From Sulfurovum sp. TSL1 (lineage in GTDB: Bacteria > Campylobacterota > Campylobacteria > Campylobacterales > Sulfurovaceae), in assembly GCF_019972135.1 (NCBI RefSeq), contig NZ_BPFI01000001.1, forward strand, positions 1,471,106 to 1,535,105: a stretch of DNA of 64,000 nt. The letters are read 5' to 3'. Below are positions 26,546 through 34,804 of this stretch, in pieces. The notes beneath the pieces are model-generated. The model ran no database searches. It saw only the letters and a list, made by a program, of their open reading frames with translations, and was not told where the DNA came from. A program made the position numbers and the translations under genes. Position 1 is the stretch's first letter. Each line of letters starts with the position of its first letter.

Positions 26546-27976
26546 CTATAAAACAGGCAACTCTATATTTCCTGTATTCATAGGGATATCAGCGTCTTCA
26601 TACACTATTTCAACAGCCGACCCTGTTGGGGCATCCACGAAACGTGTAAAGTTCTTTTGGAAAATAAGTTTGACGGTACCGGTCGGTCCATTTCTCTGTT
26701 TCCCGATGATGATCTCCGCATCTTCTTCAGGTTTTTTTCTAAACTCGGAGGTATATTCTTTACCTTCGGCTTTGGCTTTCATCTCTTTCTCTTTCTCCTG
26801 CGCCTCACGGTACACATCATCACGATACACAAAAAGAATGATATCGGCATCCTGTTCTATAGCTCCGGACTCACGGAGGTCAGAGAGCATAGGACGTTTA
26901 TTATCCCTGCTTTCCACTCCACGGTTAAGTTGAGAGAGTGCAATGATTGGTATCTGAAGTTCCCTGGCCAACTGTTTGAGCCCTCTTGATATTTCAGAGA
27001 CCTCCTGTTGTCTTCCTTCTCTACCTTCACCACTCATCAGCTGTAGGTAATCTATGATCGCTACAGAGATTTCAGGGTGTTGTGCTTTCAGTTTACGAAG
27101 TTTACTGCGCACATGATGGATGGTCGCATATCCGCCGTCATCTACAAAAAGTTTTTTTGAAGCGAGGTCCTGAGTCGCAGCAGCAAGATCACTCCACTGC
27201 TCATCTTTAAGATCGCCTACTCTCAGTGCCTGAAGCGGTATGGAGGTTTTGGCAGAAAGCATTCTAAGCATCAGCTGTTCTGCCGGCATCTCCAGCGAGA
27301 AAAAGGCAACACCTTCATTCCGCTCTATCGCTTTGAGTGCCATGTTAAGCACAAATGCCGTTTTCCCCATCGCAGGACGTGCAGCGATGATCACCAGGTC
27401 CCCCTTACCAAATCCTGACGTTTTATCATTAAGGTTTCTAAACCCTGTATCGGTACCGATCAGTTTGGAGTTCCCAAGTGCTTTGAGACGTTCTATCTCC
27501 GCCATCATAGACAACGTGATCTCTTTGGATTCTCTAAAATCATCAGAAGTGGAATTCTGCGTGATCTCATAGAGCTTTTTCTCTACCAGATTCATCACCT
27601 CTTCAGCAGGCAGATCATCTTCTATCGTGACCTTTTTGATCTCTGTGGCAAGTGTCGCCAAGGCTCTTTTACTTGATTTTGCCTTGATCTCTTTGAGATA
27701 GGCCGCGGTATTGGTAATAGGATTTGCTGAAAGCAGGTCCAGCATCGCAACTTCGTCAAATTTACCCATCGAATTGAGTTTTGAACGTAAAAACTCGTCA
27801 TCCAATGGTTTCTCTTCTACACTAAGCTCTTCCATCGCAGCAAAAACATGCTGATGAAAAGGCAGGTAGAAATCATGTGGTTTCAGCTTCGCCGCGATCT
27901 CTTCATAGGTTTCAGGATCAAAAATAATTGCAGAGAGTACCGCTCTTTCGATATTCAGGTTGTACATGTTTTCCAT
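26546..27976 (-). CDS. dnaB: Replicative DNA helicase DnaB
   Basis: DnaB is the hexameric 5'-3' helicase at the replication fork. The 476-residue protein has the N-terminal scaffold domain (NIERAVLSAIIFDPETYEEI), a linker and the RecA-like domain with Walker A AARPAMGKTAFVLNMA (about residue 200), VAIIDYLQLMSGEG (Walker B), IPIIALSQLNRGVE and SDLRESGAIEQDADIILFVY. FVDAPTGSAVEIVYEDADIP near the end is an extra acidic tail. Its start overlaps the ispG stop by one base. Confidence 0.96.
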   Translation of the reverse strand: MENMYNLNIERAVLSAIIFDPETYEEIAAKLKPHDFYLPFHQHVFAAMEELSVEEKPLDDEFLRSKLNSMGKFDEVAMLDLLSANPITNTAAYLKEIKAKSSKRALATLATEIKKVTIEDDLPAEEVMNLVEKKLYEITQNSTSDDFRESKEITLSMMAEIERLKALGNSKLIGTDTGFRNLNDKTSGFGKGDLVIIAARPAMGKTAFVLNMALKAIERNEGVAFFSLEMPAEQLMLRMLSAKTSIPLQALRVGDLKDEQWSDLAAATQDLASKKLFVDDGGYATIHHVRSKLRKLKAQHPEISVAIIDYLQLMSGEGREGRQQEVSEISRGLKQLARELQIPIIALSQLNRGVESRDNKRPMLSDLRESGAIEQDADIILFVYRDDVYREAQEKEKEMKAKAEGKEYTSEFRKKPEEDAEIIIGKQRNGPTGTVKLIFQKNFTRFVDAPTGSAVEIVYEDADIPMNTGNIELPVL

Positions 27977-29037
27977 TATTTGTTATCCTCTGCAAACTTC
28001 TCTACTTCCTGCACAAAGCGCTCAACCAACTCTGCTTCAGGGAGTCTGGCAACCACTTCCCCTTTGAGCATGACCAAACCTGAACCTTTTCCATAGGCTA
28101 TAGCAACATCCGCATGTTTGGCTTCCCCTATAGCATTGACCACACACCCCATCACAGAAACATCCATAGGTGTTTTAATGTGTGCTGTGCGTCTTTCCAC
28201 CTCGGCTACCGCACTCACAAGATCCGCCTCTATACGCCCGCAGGTGGGACAAGAGATGATGTTCAGCCCCTCTTTCATTCTACCGCTGTCTTTGAGTATG
28301 GCTTTCCCGACTTTGATCTCTTCTTCGAGCTCACCGGTAATGGAAACACGCATCGTATCCCCTATCCCGTCAAGCAACAAAGCCCCCAGACCTATAGCAG
28401 ACTTGATAGTCGCATGAAAAACCGTTCCCGCCTCTGTCACACCCAAGTGAAAAGGGTATTCATTTCTGGGGCGTAACATTCTGTAGGCATCTACGGTTCT
28501 ATCTACATCCGAAGCTTTCAGTGACACTTTGATGTCTGTAAATCCCAGATCTTCCAAAAATTTGATGTTGTACTCTGCAGATGCGACCATACCCTCTGCT
28601 GTTGCACCATACTTCAGATCAAACTCTTTTTCCAATGAACCTGCATTCACCCCTATACGTATAGGCAGGTTTCGATCCTGGCACGCTTTGACAATCTCTT
28701 TGATACGTGATTTTTCACCGATATTCCCAGGGTTCAGACGTATACAATCCACCCATTTTGCGGCTTCCAGTGCCAATTTATAGTTAAAGTGTATATCTGC
28801 AATGAGGGGTAAAGAGATCTGTTCTTTAATGGCTTTAAGTGCAAGCGCATCCTGCATCTCAGGTACTGCCACACGCACCATGTCAGCCCCGGAAAAATGT
28901 AGACGGTTGATCTGCTCTACTGTCGCAGCCACATTATGCGTATCACTGTATGTCATAGACTGCACAGAGATCGGTGCATCACCGCCTACAGCGACATTAC
29001 CGACATAAATTTTTTTTGTTTTAACTCTTTCTTTCAC
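27976..29037 (-). CDS. ispG: (E)-4-hydroxy-3-methylbut-2-enyl-diphosphate synthase IspG
   Basis: IspG (GcpE) is the [4Fe-4S] enzyme of the MEP isoprenoid pathway that converts MEcPP to HMBPP. The TIM barrel has [16 protein letters not shown] at the start and [12 protein letters not shown]. The cluster ligands are in [13 protein letters not shown] (two Cys) and [12 protein letters not shown] (one Cys). I choose a GTG at 29037 (353 residues) with AAAAGG 9 nt upstream; an in-frame TTG at 29073 would add 12 residues that look unconserved. dnaB follows with a one-base overlap and priA precedes it. Confidence 0.94.
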   Translation of the reverse strand: MKERVKTKKIYVGNVAVGGDAPISVQSMTYSDTHNVAATVEQINRLHFSGADMVRVAVPEMQDALALKAIKEQISLPLIADIHFNYKLALEAAKWVDCIRLNPGNIGEKSRIKEIVKACQDRNLPIRIGVNAGSLEKEFDLKYGATAEGMVASAEYNIKFLEDLGFTDIKVSLKASDVDRTVDAYRMLRPRNEYPFHLGVTEAGTVFHATIKSAIGLGALLLDGIGDTMRVSITGELEEEIKVGKAILKDSGRMKEGLNIISCPTCGRIEADLVSAVAEVERRTAHIKTPMDVSVMGCVVNAIGEAKHADVAIAYGKGSGLVMLKGEVVARLPEAELVERFVQEVEKFAEDNK

Positions 29038-29090
29038 GGTTTGCCTTTTGAATAATTCTCTAATTTTACCCAAACAACCTACAACGGATA

Positions 29091-30938
29091 TTAAGAAAAT
29101 TCAACAGGGTCGAAATCTATCTCTATCTCTCTACGATCTACACTGTGTAAAGCCTTGAGCAAGGGGACTCTGTGCTTGGATCTCAAGAGTATATGGAACC
29201 TGAATTTATTGGCTATTTTTTCTACCGGTGCTTTACCATGTCCCACTATCTCTACCTCTTCAAATGCTTTGAGTTTCGTTACGGTGTCCAGTGTGATCTT
29301 GCTTGCTTTGGTTTCATCTTTATGTGCGATGAGTATACGTGCAAGTGAGGCAAAAGGAGGGTACTCTGCCATCTCTAAGAATGCCAGTTCATCTTTGATG
29401 AAAAGTTCATAATCGGCCAAATAGGTTTGAAAAAATTCCGGATCACCGGTCTGCACAATGATCTGGGCTGCTTTTGCCCGTCCGCTTCGACCGGCGATCT
29501 GAAAGAGTAAGGAGGTCGCTCTCTCTCGTGCCCTGTAATCTGCCAGTCCCAGGATGTAATCAAGCCCCATGATGATACTCAATGTAATATTTGCATAGTC
29601 ATGCCCTTTACTCAGCATCTGTGTCCCCAAAAGCAGTTGGCTCTCGCCGCTTTCAAAACGCTTCAAAGCCTCTTTGAGTTTTTTAGCCGTGGTGATACTG
29701 TCTTTGTCGAACTGTTCTATCTGTATCCCTTCAACCGCTTCAGAAATGACTTCTATGGCTTCCACGGTACCCATACGTTCACTTTTAAGCGGTGTATGAC
29801 CACAGTGGGTACAGGTATCCCGTATAGGTTCAGTATAGTTACAGTAGTGGCATTTTAAATGTCTGTATTTTCTGTGCAGAGCCATGCCCACTGAACAGAA
29901 AGGGCAAAGATGTGTCTTGCCGCAACTCTCACAGTAGAGATACTTGAAATTTCCACGGGTAGGAAGAAACAGCAGTGACTGGTCTCCCGCTTTGTAGTGC
30001 ATATCTATGGCATCCAACATCGTATGGTTGATCCTGTCACCAGAAATGAACTTGTACCTTTTTTCTGTTTGTACATACGGTTTATCGAGTTTGACCACAT
30101 CATATTTATAGTACGAACTCATCGAAGGTGTCGCAGAAGCCAACACCACTTTCGCACCCAATCTACTTCCCATCAATACTGCTACATCCCGTGCATGGTA
30201 ACGCGGTCTGGTCATCGCCTTATAACTGTCATCATGTTCTTCATCTACAATGATAAGCCCAAGGTTGGACAACGGCACAAAAAGCGCAGAACGCGCTCCC
30301 GCGACAATGCGTATCTCTCCTCTTTCTATGCCTTCGAGGATAGACTCTTTTTTCTTCTTGGTCAACTTGGAATGCCACATAGCCACACGCTCGCCAAAAT
30401 AGACCTTAAGACGCTTTTCCATTTGCGGTGTCAGTGAGATCTCGGGCATAAGAAAAATAGCGCTTTTCCCCTCTTCCAACATCTTTGCCATTAGCGAAAT
30501 GAAGATCTCTGTTTTCCCCGACCCGGTGACACCAAACAGCAGTGCTTTCTCTTTTTTGAGGAGTTGATCATAAGCATTTTTCTGTATGTCACTTAACCTT
30601 GGAAGCATATTTTTTTCTATGGACTTCGAAGATGATTCTGTAGCAGAAGAAAGTTTAAATGGGATAAAAAGAGAAAGTGCTTCACCCAAAGAAGAAAAAT
30701 AATACTCACAGATAAACTTCGCTATCTCCATCTGTTCCTGACTATAAGCATGATCTGAAACAGAGGTGATCTCTGCAGTTTCAAATTCAGGCTTTACCAC
30801 CTTTTCTATGACAACTGCATCTTTTAGCGTCGTTTTTAAAGGCACAGTAACCACTGTACCTTTTTTTAATATATTTGGAGATGAATAAGTCAAGCTGGGA
30901 GCACTTGACTTCATAAGAAGAATTTTATAAAAATACAA
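29091..30938 (-). CDS. priA: Primosomal replication restart helicase PriA
   Basis: PriA recognises stalled forks and reloads DnaB. The 615-residue protein starts from TTG with [20 protein letters not shown], similar to the family's N-terminal 3'BD. Helicase motifs are [22 protein letters not shown] and LASATPSM, and late motifs include [14 protein letters not shown] and [20 protein letters not shown]. The zinc-binding cysteines lie in [13 protein letters not shown] and CHYCNY..CTHCG. The priA-ispG-dnaB run is all minus strand, which places a restart helicase next to the replicative helicase it loads. Confidence 0.95.
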   Translation of the reverse strand: MYFYKILLMKSSAPSLTYSSPNILKKGTVVTVPLKTTLKDAVVIEKVVKPEFETAEITSVSDHAYSQEQMEIAKFICEYYFSSLGEALSLFIPFKLSSATESSSKSIEKNMLPRLSDIQKNAYDQLLKKEKALLFGVTGSGKTEIFISLMAKMLEEGKSAIFLMPEISLTPQMEKRLKVYFGERVAMWHSKLTKKKKESILEGIERGEIRIVAGARSALFVPLSNLGLIIVDEEHDDSYKAMTRPRYHARDVAVLMGSRLGAKVVLASATPSMSSYYKYDVVKLDKPYVQTEKRYKFISGDRINHTMLDAIDMHYKAGDQSLLFLPTRGNFKYLYCESCGKTHLCPFCSVGMALHRKYRHLKCHYCNYTEPIRDTCTHCGHTPLKSERMGTVEAIEVISEAVEGIQIEQFDKDSITTAKKLKEALKRFESGESQLLLGTQMLSKGHDYANITLSIIMGLDYILGLADYRARERATSLLFQIAGRSGRAKAAQIIVQTGDPEFFQTYLADYELFIKDELAFLEMAEYPPFASLARILIAHKDETKASKITLDTVTKLKAFEEVEIVGHGKAPVEKIANKFRFHILLRSKHRVPLLKALHSVDRREIEIDFDPVEFS

Positions 30939-30955
30939 GATAGTAAATGATATGG

Positions 30956-31396
30956 CTAATTCATATCAGTACATCCGCCACTGGTTACATCATTAAAGCG
31001 GTTGTTCTCTAACTTAAATGTACAATCTCCAGATGGTGACTTAAAGGTATACGTTTCACCATCATTCGTACTCCAACATCCAACCCTATCTGTACATGAC
31101 TTTACATCATACTCCAAAACCAAACTACCATTCACATCATTAAACTTAGTAAAAACACCAGAACCTGTTCCTCGTAAATTTGTAATGCCATCAAAATCAC
31201 CTTTAAGTATCTGTTTTTGTCTCTCTGTAGCAAGTGCACTCCTTACAGAGGCCAATGTTGCTAACCCTTTTGTAACCTGAGCATCATCACGTGTAGCTGC
31301 AAACTTAGGTACCGCTATTGCCGAAAGGATCCCAATCACTACAATTACAAATATTAACTCTATCATGGTAAATGCTTTTTTTGAAGATTTTTGCAT
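30956..31396 (-). CDS. Type IV pilin-like prepilin, paralogue 1
   Basis: A 146-residue class III signal prepilin: a short basic leader MQKSSKKA, cleavage before Phe, then FTMIELIFVIVVIGILSAIA with Glu at +5, as needed for pilus assembly. PKFAATRDDAQVTKGLATL continues the helix. A C-terminal cysteine-containing globular domain (CTDRVGCW, GDCTF, GGCTD) could form disulfides. Ala rather than Gly at -1 is common in this phylum. AAAGGAATAAAT before the ATG at 31396 decides the start. It is more diverged than the next two paralogues. It could be a pseudopilin of competence or a type II-like system. Confidence 0.85.
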   Translation of the reverse strand: MQKSSKKAFTMIELIFVIVVIGILSAIAVPKFAATRDDAQVTKGLATLASVRSALATERQKQILKGDFDGITNLRGTGSGVFTKFNDVNGSLVLEYDVKSCTDRVGCWSTNDGETYTFKSPSGDCTFKLENNRFNDVTSGGCTDMN

Positions 31397-31579
31397 ATTT
31401 ATTCCTTTTTCTTTAGAATGCACCCTATAATTTTTTATATTATATCATAAATGTATCTGAAAGATAATCCGTAACCAATGATATAAAATAAAAATTATAT
31501 GGATAAGTAGAATGCTATAAGAGTGTAAAATAAAAAGCTACATATTTTTAGACCATACTATCATATAGCTTCTATCGCT

Positions 31580-31599
31580 TCCACCTCTTATGAGGTGGA
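31580..31599 (-). terminator. Hairpin downstream of prepilin paralogue 2
   Basis: TCCACCTC-TTAT-GAGGTGGA, an 8-bp GC-rich stem 12 nt past the stop of paralogue 2. The same hairpin, with a different loop, follows paralogue 3. No U-tract is present on the transcribed strand. Confidence 0.5.
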
Positions 31600-31610
31600 G
31601 TGATATAAAG

Positions 31611-32015
31611 TTATCTTACAATTTTAATTCCGCCAAAGCTATGTACTTGACCAGAAGAAGTACTTAAATTTTGGTCTGCCGCAACACCCTGAGCATCTAC
31701 ACACCAAGTATCAGTTAACCCACTATGTGTGAATGTGACGTTTCCATCTAGTGTGTCCACACCAGAAAGTGTGAAACAGCCATCATCAGCAACAGCAACA
31801 CATGCAGCCGTTGTATTGTCCTCTTCTTGTCTTGCTGTATATCCAGCAGAGATGTCAACAATACAGGTTTTAAGGTTATGTACAGCTTTTGAAACTTTTG
31901 CATCATCTCTGGTTGCTGCCAATTTAGGAATAGCAACTGCCGCCAAAATACCAATAATTACAATCACAAAGATCAATTCGATCATAGTAAATGCTTTTTT
32001 CGAAGTTGTTTGCAT
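31611..32015 (-). CDS. Type IV pilin-like prepilin, paralogue 2 (tandem duplicate)
   Basis: A 134-residue prepilin with leader MQTTSKKA, then FTMIELIFVIVIIGILAAVA. The globular part carries four cysteines in pairs: LKTCIVDI, AACVAVADDGCF and DTWCVD. Most positions are identical to paralogue 3 just upstream. The clearest difference is a shorter middle loop (SGVDTLDGNVTF here against SDVQAAGGATSPDGNITF). The ATG at 32015 follows AGGAG; a GTG two codons earlier is possible. The likely role is a major or minor pilin. Confidence 0.87.
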   Translation of the reverse strand: MQTTSKKAFTMIELIFVIVIIGILAAVAIPKLAATRDDAKVSKAVHNLKTCIVDISAGYTARQEEDNTTAACVAVADDGCFTLSGVDTLDGNVTFTHSGLTDTWCVDAQGVAADQNLSTSSGQVHSFGGIKIVR

Positions 32016-32188
32016 ATCCACTCCTAATTCTTTAAGAAGTATACGTCCTAAATTTCATCTATGATATCACAAATCTATCATCTGCAAAATACTCCATATT
32101 GTAAAGAGTGCTTAAGATGAAAAATATACAGATGGTTAGAATGATATAAGAAGATAAAATAAAAAGCTAAAAATCGTGTTTACATAGC

Positions 32189-32210
32189 TTCCACCTCTAG
32201 CGAGGTGGAA
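32189..32210 (-). terminator. Hairpin downstream of prepilin paralogue 3
   Basis: TTCCACCTC-TAGC-GAGGTGGAA, a 9-bp stem 17 nt past the stop of paralogue 3. It is the duplicated counterpart of the hairpin at 31580-31599 and carries compensatory or loop changes. Confidence 0.5.
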
Positions 32211-32226
32211 ATGTGATCTGAAGTTA

Positions 32227-32646
32227 TTATCTTACGACTTTAGATCCGCCAAAGCTATGTACTTGACCATCAGAAGTACTTAAGTTTTGATCTGCCGCAA
32301 CAATTTTCGCATCTGCACACCAAGTATCAGTTAACCCACTATGTTTGAATGTGATGTTTCCATCAGGTGAAGTTGCACCACCTGCTGCTTGTACATCACT
32401 AATAACAAAACAGCCATCATCAGCAACTGCTACACATGCAGCTGAAGTGTTGTCTTCTGCCTGTCTTGCTGTATATGCAGCTCCGATATCAGTAATACAC
32501 GTTTTAAGGTTAGCAATACCTTTTGATACTTTTGCATCATCTCTAGTTGCTGCCAATTTAGGAATAGCAACTGCTGCCAAAATTCCGATAATTACGATGA
32601 CAAAGATCAATTCGATCATTGTGAATCCGCGTCTCATGTTAGTCAT
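32227..32646 (-). CDS. Type IV pilin-like prepilin, paralogue 3 (tandem duplicate)
   Basis: A 139-residue prepilin with leader MTNMRRG, Gly at -1, then FTMIELIFVIVIIGILAAVA. Cysteines match paralogue 2 (LKTCITDI, AACVAVADDGCF, DTWCAD). The C-terminus SGQVHSFGG-type ending is shared. AGGAGTTAATC before the ATG supports the start. It is first in the minus-strand run of three, so it is nearest to the divergent promoter region. Confidence 0.87.
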   Translation of the reverse strand: MTNMRRGFTMIELIFVIVIIGILAAVAIPKLAATRDDAKVSKGIANLKTCITDIGAAYTARQAEDNTSAACVAVADDGCFVISDVQAAGGATSPDGNITFKHSGLTDTWCADAKIVAADQNLSTSDGQVHSFGGSKVVR

Positions 32647-32751
32647 GATTAACTCCTGTTTAAATATTTTCGTACCAATTCAATAATTGGCCTAATCGAT
32701 GGTACTCTGAAAAACCTTTAAAAAAGTTTAATACTTTATAAGAATTTATTA

Positions 32752-32771
32752 TTAACTTTAATTAAAGTTAA
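32752..32771. promoter_or_regulatory. 20-bp perfect palindrome between divergent prepilin genes
   Basis: TTAACTTTAATTAAAGTTAA is a perfect 20-bp palindrome, 106 nt upstream of paralogue 3 and 95 nt upstream of the plus-strand prepilin. It could be an operator for a dimeric regulator of both transcription units. AT-richness makes chance occurrence more likely than its length suggests. Confidence 0.35.
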
Positions 32772-32865
32772 ATAATACTCAGTGTATAGTATTAAAACGA
32801 AAGTATGTTGTTTCTATTTACATACACCTTGTATCATTTATTATTATGTGAGAAGGAGGGGAAAG

Positions 32866-33258
32866 GTGCATACTTATTATAAAAATGACGTAGGATCCAC
32901 TATGAGAGCTGGATGGACTATGATAGAACTTATCTTCATGTTAATTGTTGTAGGAATACTCGCAGCAATTGCAGTCTCAAAACTGACCGCAACCAGAGAT
33001 GATGCAAAGCTCTCTGCTGATGTTTCAAATATGAGTATCTGTATAAGAAGTGTTGCCGCTCACTATACTGCTACAGGGATTATGGATATTAATATAGCAT
33101 CTTGTAATAAGGTAAATTGTTACACAGTAGATATTAACGGATCCATCATGCAGGTTGACATTAACATAAGTGCTGCCGATTATTGTGATGATATAGAAAA
33201 TGTAGGTGGACACCTCATACATAATTACCAGTTTGCTGGACAAAGTATTGAAAGATAA
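32866..33258 (+). CDS. Divergent prepilin-like protein, paralogue 4
   Basis: A 130-residue protein with a class III signal, MRAG then WTMIELIFMLIVVGILAAIA. Trp replaces the usual Phe at +1. SKLTATRDDAKLSADVSNM follows, like the other three, then a cysteine-bearing domain (MSICIRS, IASCNKVNCY, AADYCDD). I use the GTG at 32866, which has AGGAGGGG just upstream. The internal ATG at 32902 with AGGAT is the alternative and gives a 4-residue leader. It is on the opposite strand from the other paralogues and lies 13 nt upstream of a GGDEF-like gene, suggesting a minor pilin with a separate control. Confidence 0.78.
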   Translation: MHTYYKNDVGSTMRAGWTMIELIFMLIVVGILAAIAVSKLTATRDDAKLSADVSNMSICIRSVAAHYTATGIMDINIASCNKVNCYTVDINGSIMQVDINISAADYCDDIENVGGHLIHNYQFAGQSIER

Positions 33259-33271
33259 AAAAGGAAATACA

Positions 33272-34255
33272 ATGCAAAAAGAATGGTCATCATTTAGAAT
33301 CACTTTAATACTCTATCTTGTTGTTCTCATACTCCCTCTTGGCTTTTATTTTGTTTACACATCATTTCAAACGATGCAAAACGATACAAAGATCGTACAT
33401 CAAAGTTCTTGGACAGCAGGTGCAATGGCCCATCTTGCACTTATTCAAAATGATTACGAGAGAGTTGTACACATAGATAAAGCCCTTCAAGAGATATCTC
33501 CCTGGGTTGCACAGAACAATGATTCAAACCTCTATATAGGAGGTCAGACACTCTCTAAAGATTTTGAACAAATAGATGCTTGCTGGACCGCTTACAAAGA
33601 GAGTTATATGAAACATGACACAATTGCTATAGGTAAGCAGAGCCTCCAATGTTATGAACTTACTGATACTTTCGCAACGGTCATTGAGAAAATGGTCTAT
33701 CTGAAGCAAAACAAGATCATTAATATATTTTACATGAGTCTTGCTCTTGCCATGATCTTTGCACTGTTGATCATCTATCTAGTAAGAGCTTATATCGGTC
33801 AGCAGATGAAAAAACATGCCATCCATGACCATGATACTAAGCTCTTCAACAAACAATATTTCTGTGCAGAGCTGAAAACATCTTGTGCCAGAGCTGTACG
33901 GAACAATGCTCCACTTTCTCTGCTTTCTATTTCGATCGATGATTTTGGGAAAGAGAGTAAGCACTATAGTCAAAAAATGCAAGCATTTCTACTTAAAACC
34001 TTTGGAGGGCTCATCACATCTTTGACGAGAGAAAGTGATATAGCATGTCGATATGATGAAAATCGCGTGTTTATACTTTTGCCTGATACCTCGGAAGAAC
34101 ATGCATTGATCTTGGAAAAACGTATACGTGAAGCACTTGAAAAACATGATTTTGGTGTCATACCGGAACTCAACTTCAAGTTCGCAACGACCCATCTCAA
34201 CTACAAAGAGACACCTGAAACATTTCTATCACGTACAGAAGGGCTATTAAAATAA
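33272..34255 (+). CDS. Membrane protein with degenerate GGDEF domain
   Basis: The 327-residue protein has two membrane helices (about 10-30 and 150-172) enclosing a periplasmic sensor of about 120 residues, then a cytoplasmic GGDEF-type domain. The fold signature HDHDTKLFNKQYF is clear, but the active-site GG[DE]EF is replaced by RYDEN in DIACRYDENRVFILLP. Diguanylate cyclase activity is therefore unlikely. It may be a c-di-GMP receptor, a partner-binding module or a signalling relic. The ATG at 33272 follows AAGGAAA. It lies 13 nt after a prepilin gene, so a role in pilus control is plausible. Confidence 0.78.
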   Translation: MQKEWSSFRITLILYLVVLILPLGFYFVYTSFQTMQNDTKIVHQSSWTAGAMAHLALIQNDYERVVHIDKALQEISPWVAQNNDSNLYIGGQTLSKDFEQIDACWTAYKESYMKHDTIAIGKQSLQCYELTDTFATVIEKMVYLKQNKIINIFYMSLALAMIFALLIIYLVRAYIGQQMKKHAIHDHDTKLFNKQYFCAELKTSCARAVRNNAPLSLLSISIDDFGKESKHYSQKMQAFLLKTFGGLITSLTRESDIACRYDENRVFILLPDTSEEHALILEKRIREALEKHDFGVIPELNFKFATTHLNYKETPETFLSRTEGLLK

Positions 34256-34271
34256 ACGCCGGGAGGGTTTT

Positions 34272-34493
34272 TTATAGACCATCCAGGGTTTCAATAAGCA
34301 GTTCGATCTCATCTTCATAAGAGGTCGCCTGTTTAGCTAAACGCAGATAGGCCTTAAGCAATTTATCCGGCTTGTTGTCTTGATGTAAATTAACGCCTGC
34401 CGCTTCCAAGTCTTTGTTGACAAAGTCTGCAAAGTCATCTTCCAGTTTGATCTCATAACGATTCCCGGAAACAGTAAGTCCAACATTTTTCAT
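34272..34493 (-). CDS. Small conserved-looking acidic protein of unknown function
   Basis: The 73-residue protein begins with a beta-hairpin pattern (VGLTVSGNRYEIKLEDDF) followed by two helices, acidic overall (YEDEIELLIETL at the end). I do not recognise it. The N-terminal G-x-Y-x-I-K pattern and its coupling with a coiled-coil gene recall ZapA-type cell-division accessory proteins, but it is shorter, so that is only a suggestion. It lies 17 nt downstream of the coiled-coil gene and is convergent with the GGDEF gene. Confidence 0.6.
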   Translation of the reverse strand: MKNVGLTVSGNRYEIKLEDDFADFVNKDLEAAGVNLHQDNKPDKLLKAYLRLAKQATSYEDEIELLIETLDGL

Positions 34494-34510
34494 GGTATCC
34501 CTTTATATGC

Positions 34511-34729
34511 TTATGCTAAAAGTGCTTCGACCTGTGCAATGATCTTTTCGATCTCCGCGTCTTTCTCTTCTAGTTCACGCTTGAGTGATGTGATTTGTGC
34601 CTCTTGTGCATTTTGGGATCCAGAGACATTTGCGAGTTCTACTTTAAGTTGAGCATTTTCACTTTTCAGTGCTTCATGGTCTGCTCTCCACTGTTCTATC
34701 TTCTCTTGTAGTTTTTGTAATGCTGCCAT
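34511..34729 (-). CDS. Small coiled-coil protein (ZapB-like in form)
   Basis: The 72-residue protein is almost entirely heptad-repeat coiled coil: MAALQKLQEKIEQWRADHEA and, after a short break at VSGSQ, AQITSLKRELEEKDAEIEKI. ZapB and similar FtsZ-ring accessory proteins have this size and form, but no specific motif proves the family. The ATG at 34729 is preferred because GGAGAAT lies just ahead of it. It is divergent from uvrB and forms an operon with the 73-residue gene downstream. Confidence 0.62.
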   Translation of the reverse strand: MAALQKLQEKIEQWRADHEALKSENAQLKVELANVSGSQNAQEAQITSLKRELEEKDAEIEKIIAQVEALLA

Positions 34730-34754
34730 TTTATTCTCCATAATTTCTTTGTGT

Positions 34755-34760
34755 TATAAT
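34755..34760 (+). promoter_or_regulatory. -10 element for uvrB
   Basis: TATAAT lies 44 nt upstream of the TTG start, in the gap to the divergent small coiled-coil gene. Confidence 0.5.
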
Positions 34761-34804
34761 AGCGAAAATTTAAAAAGAAACAACATAAAAACAAAAGGTT
34801 TATT

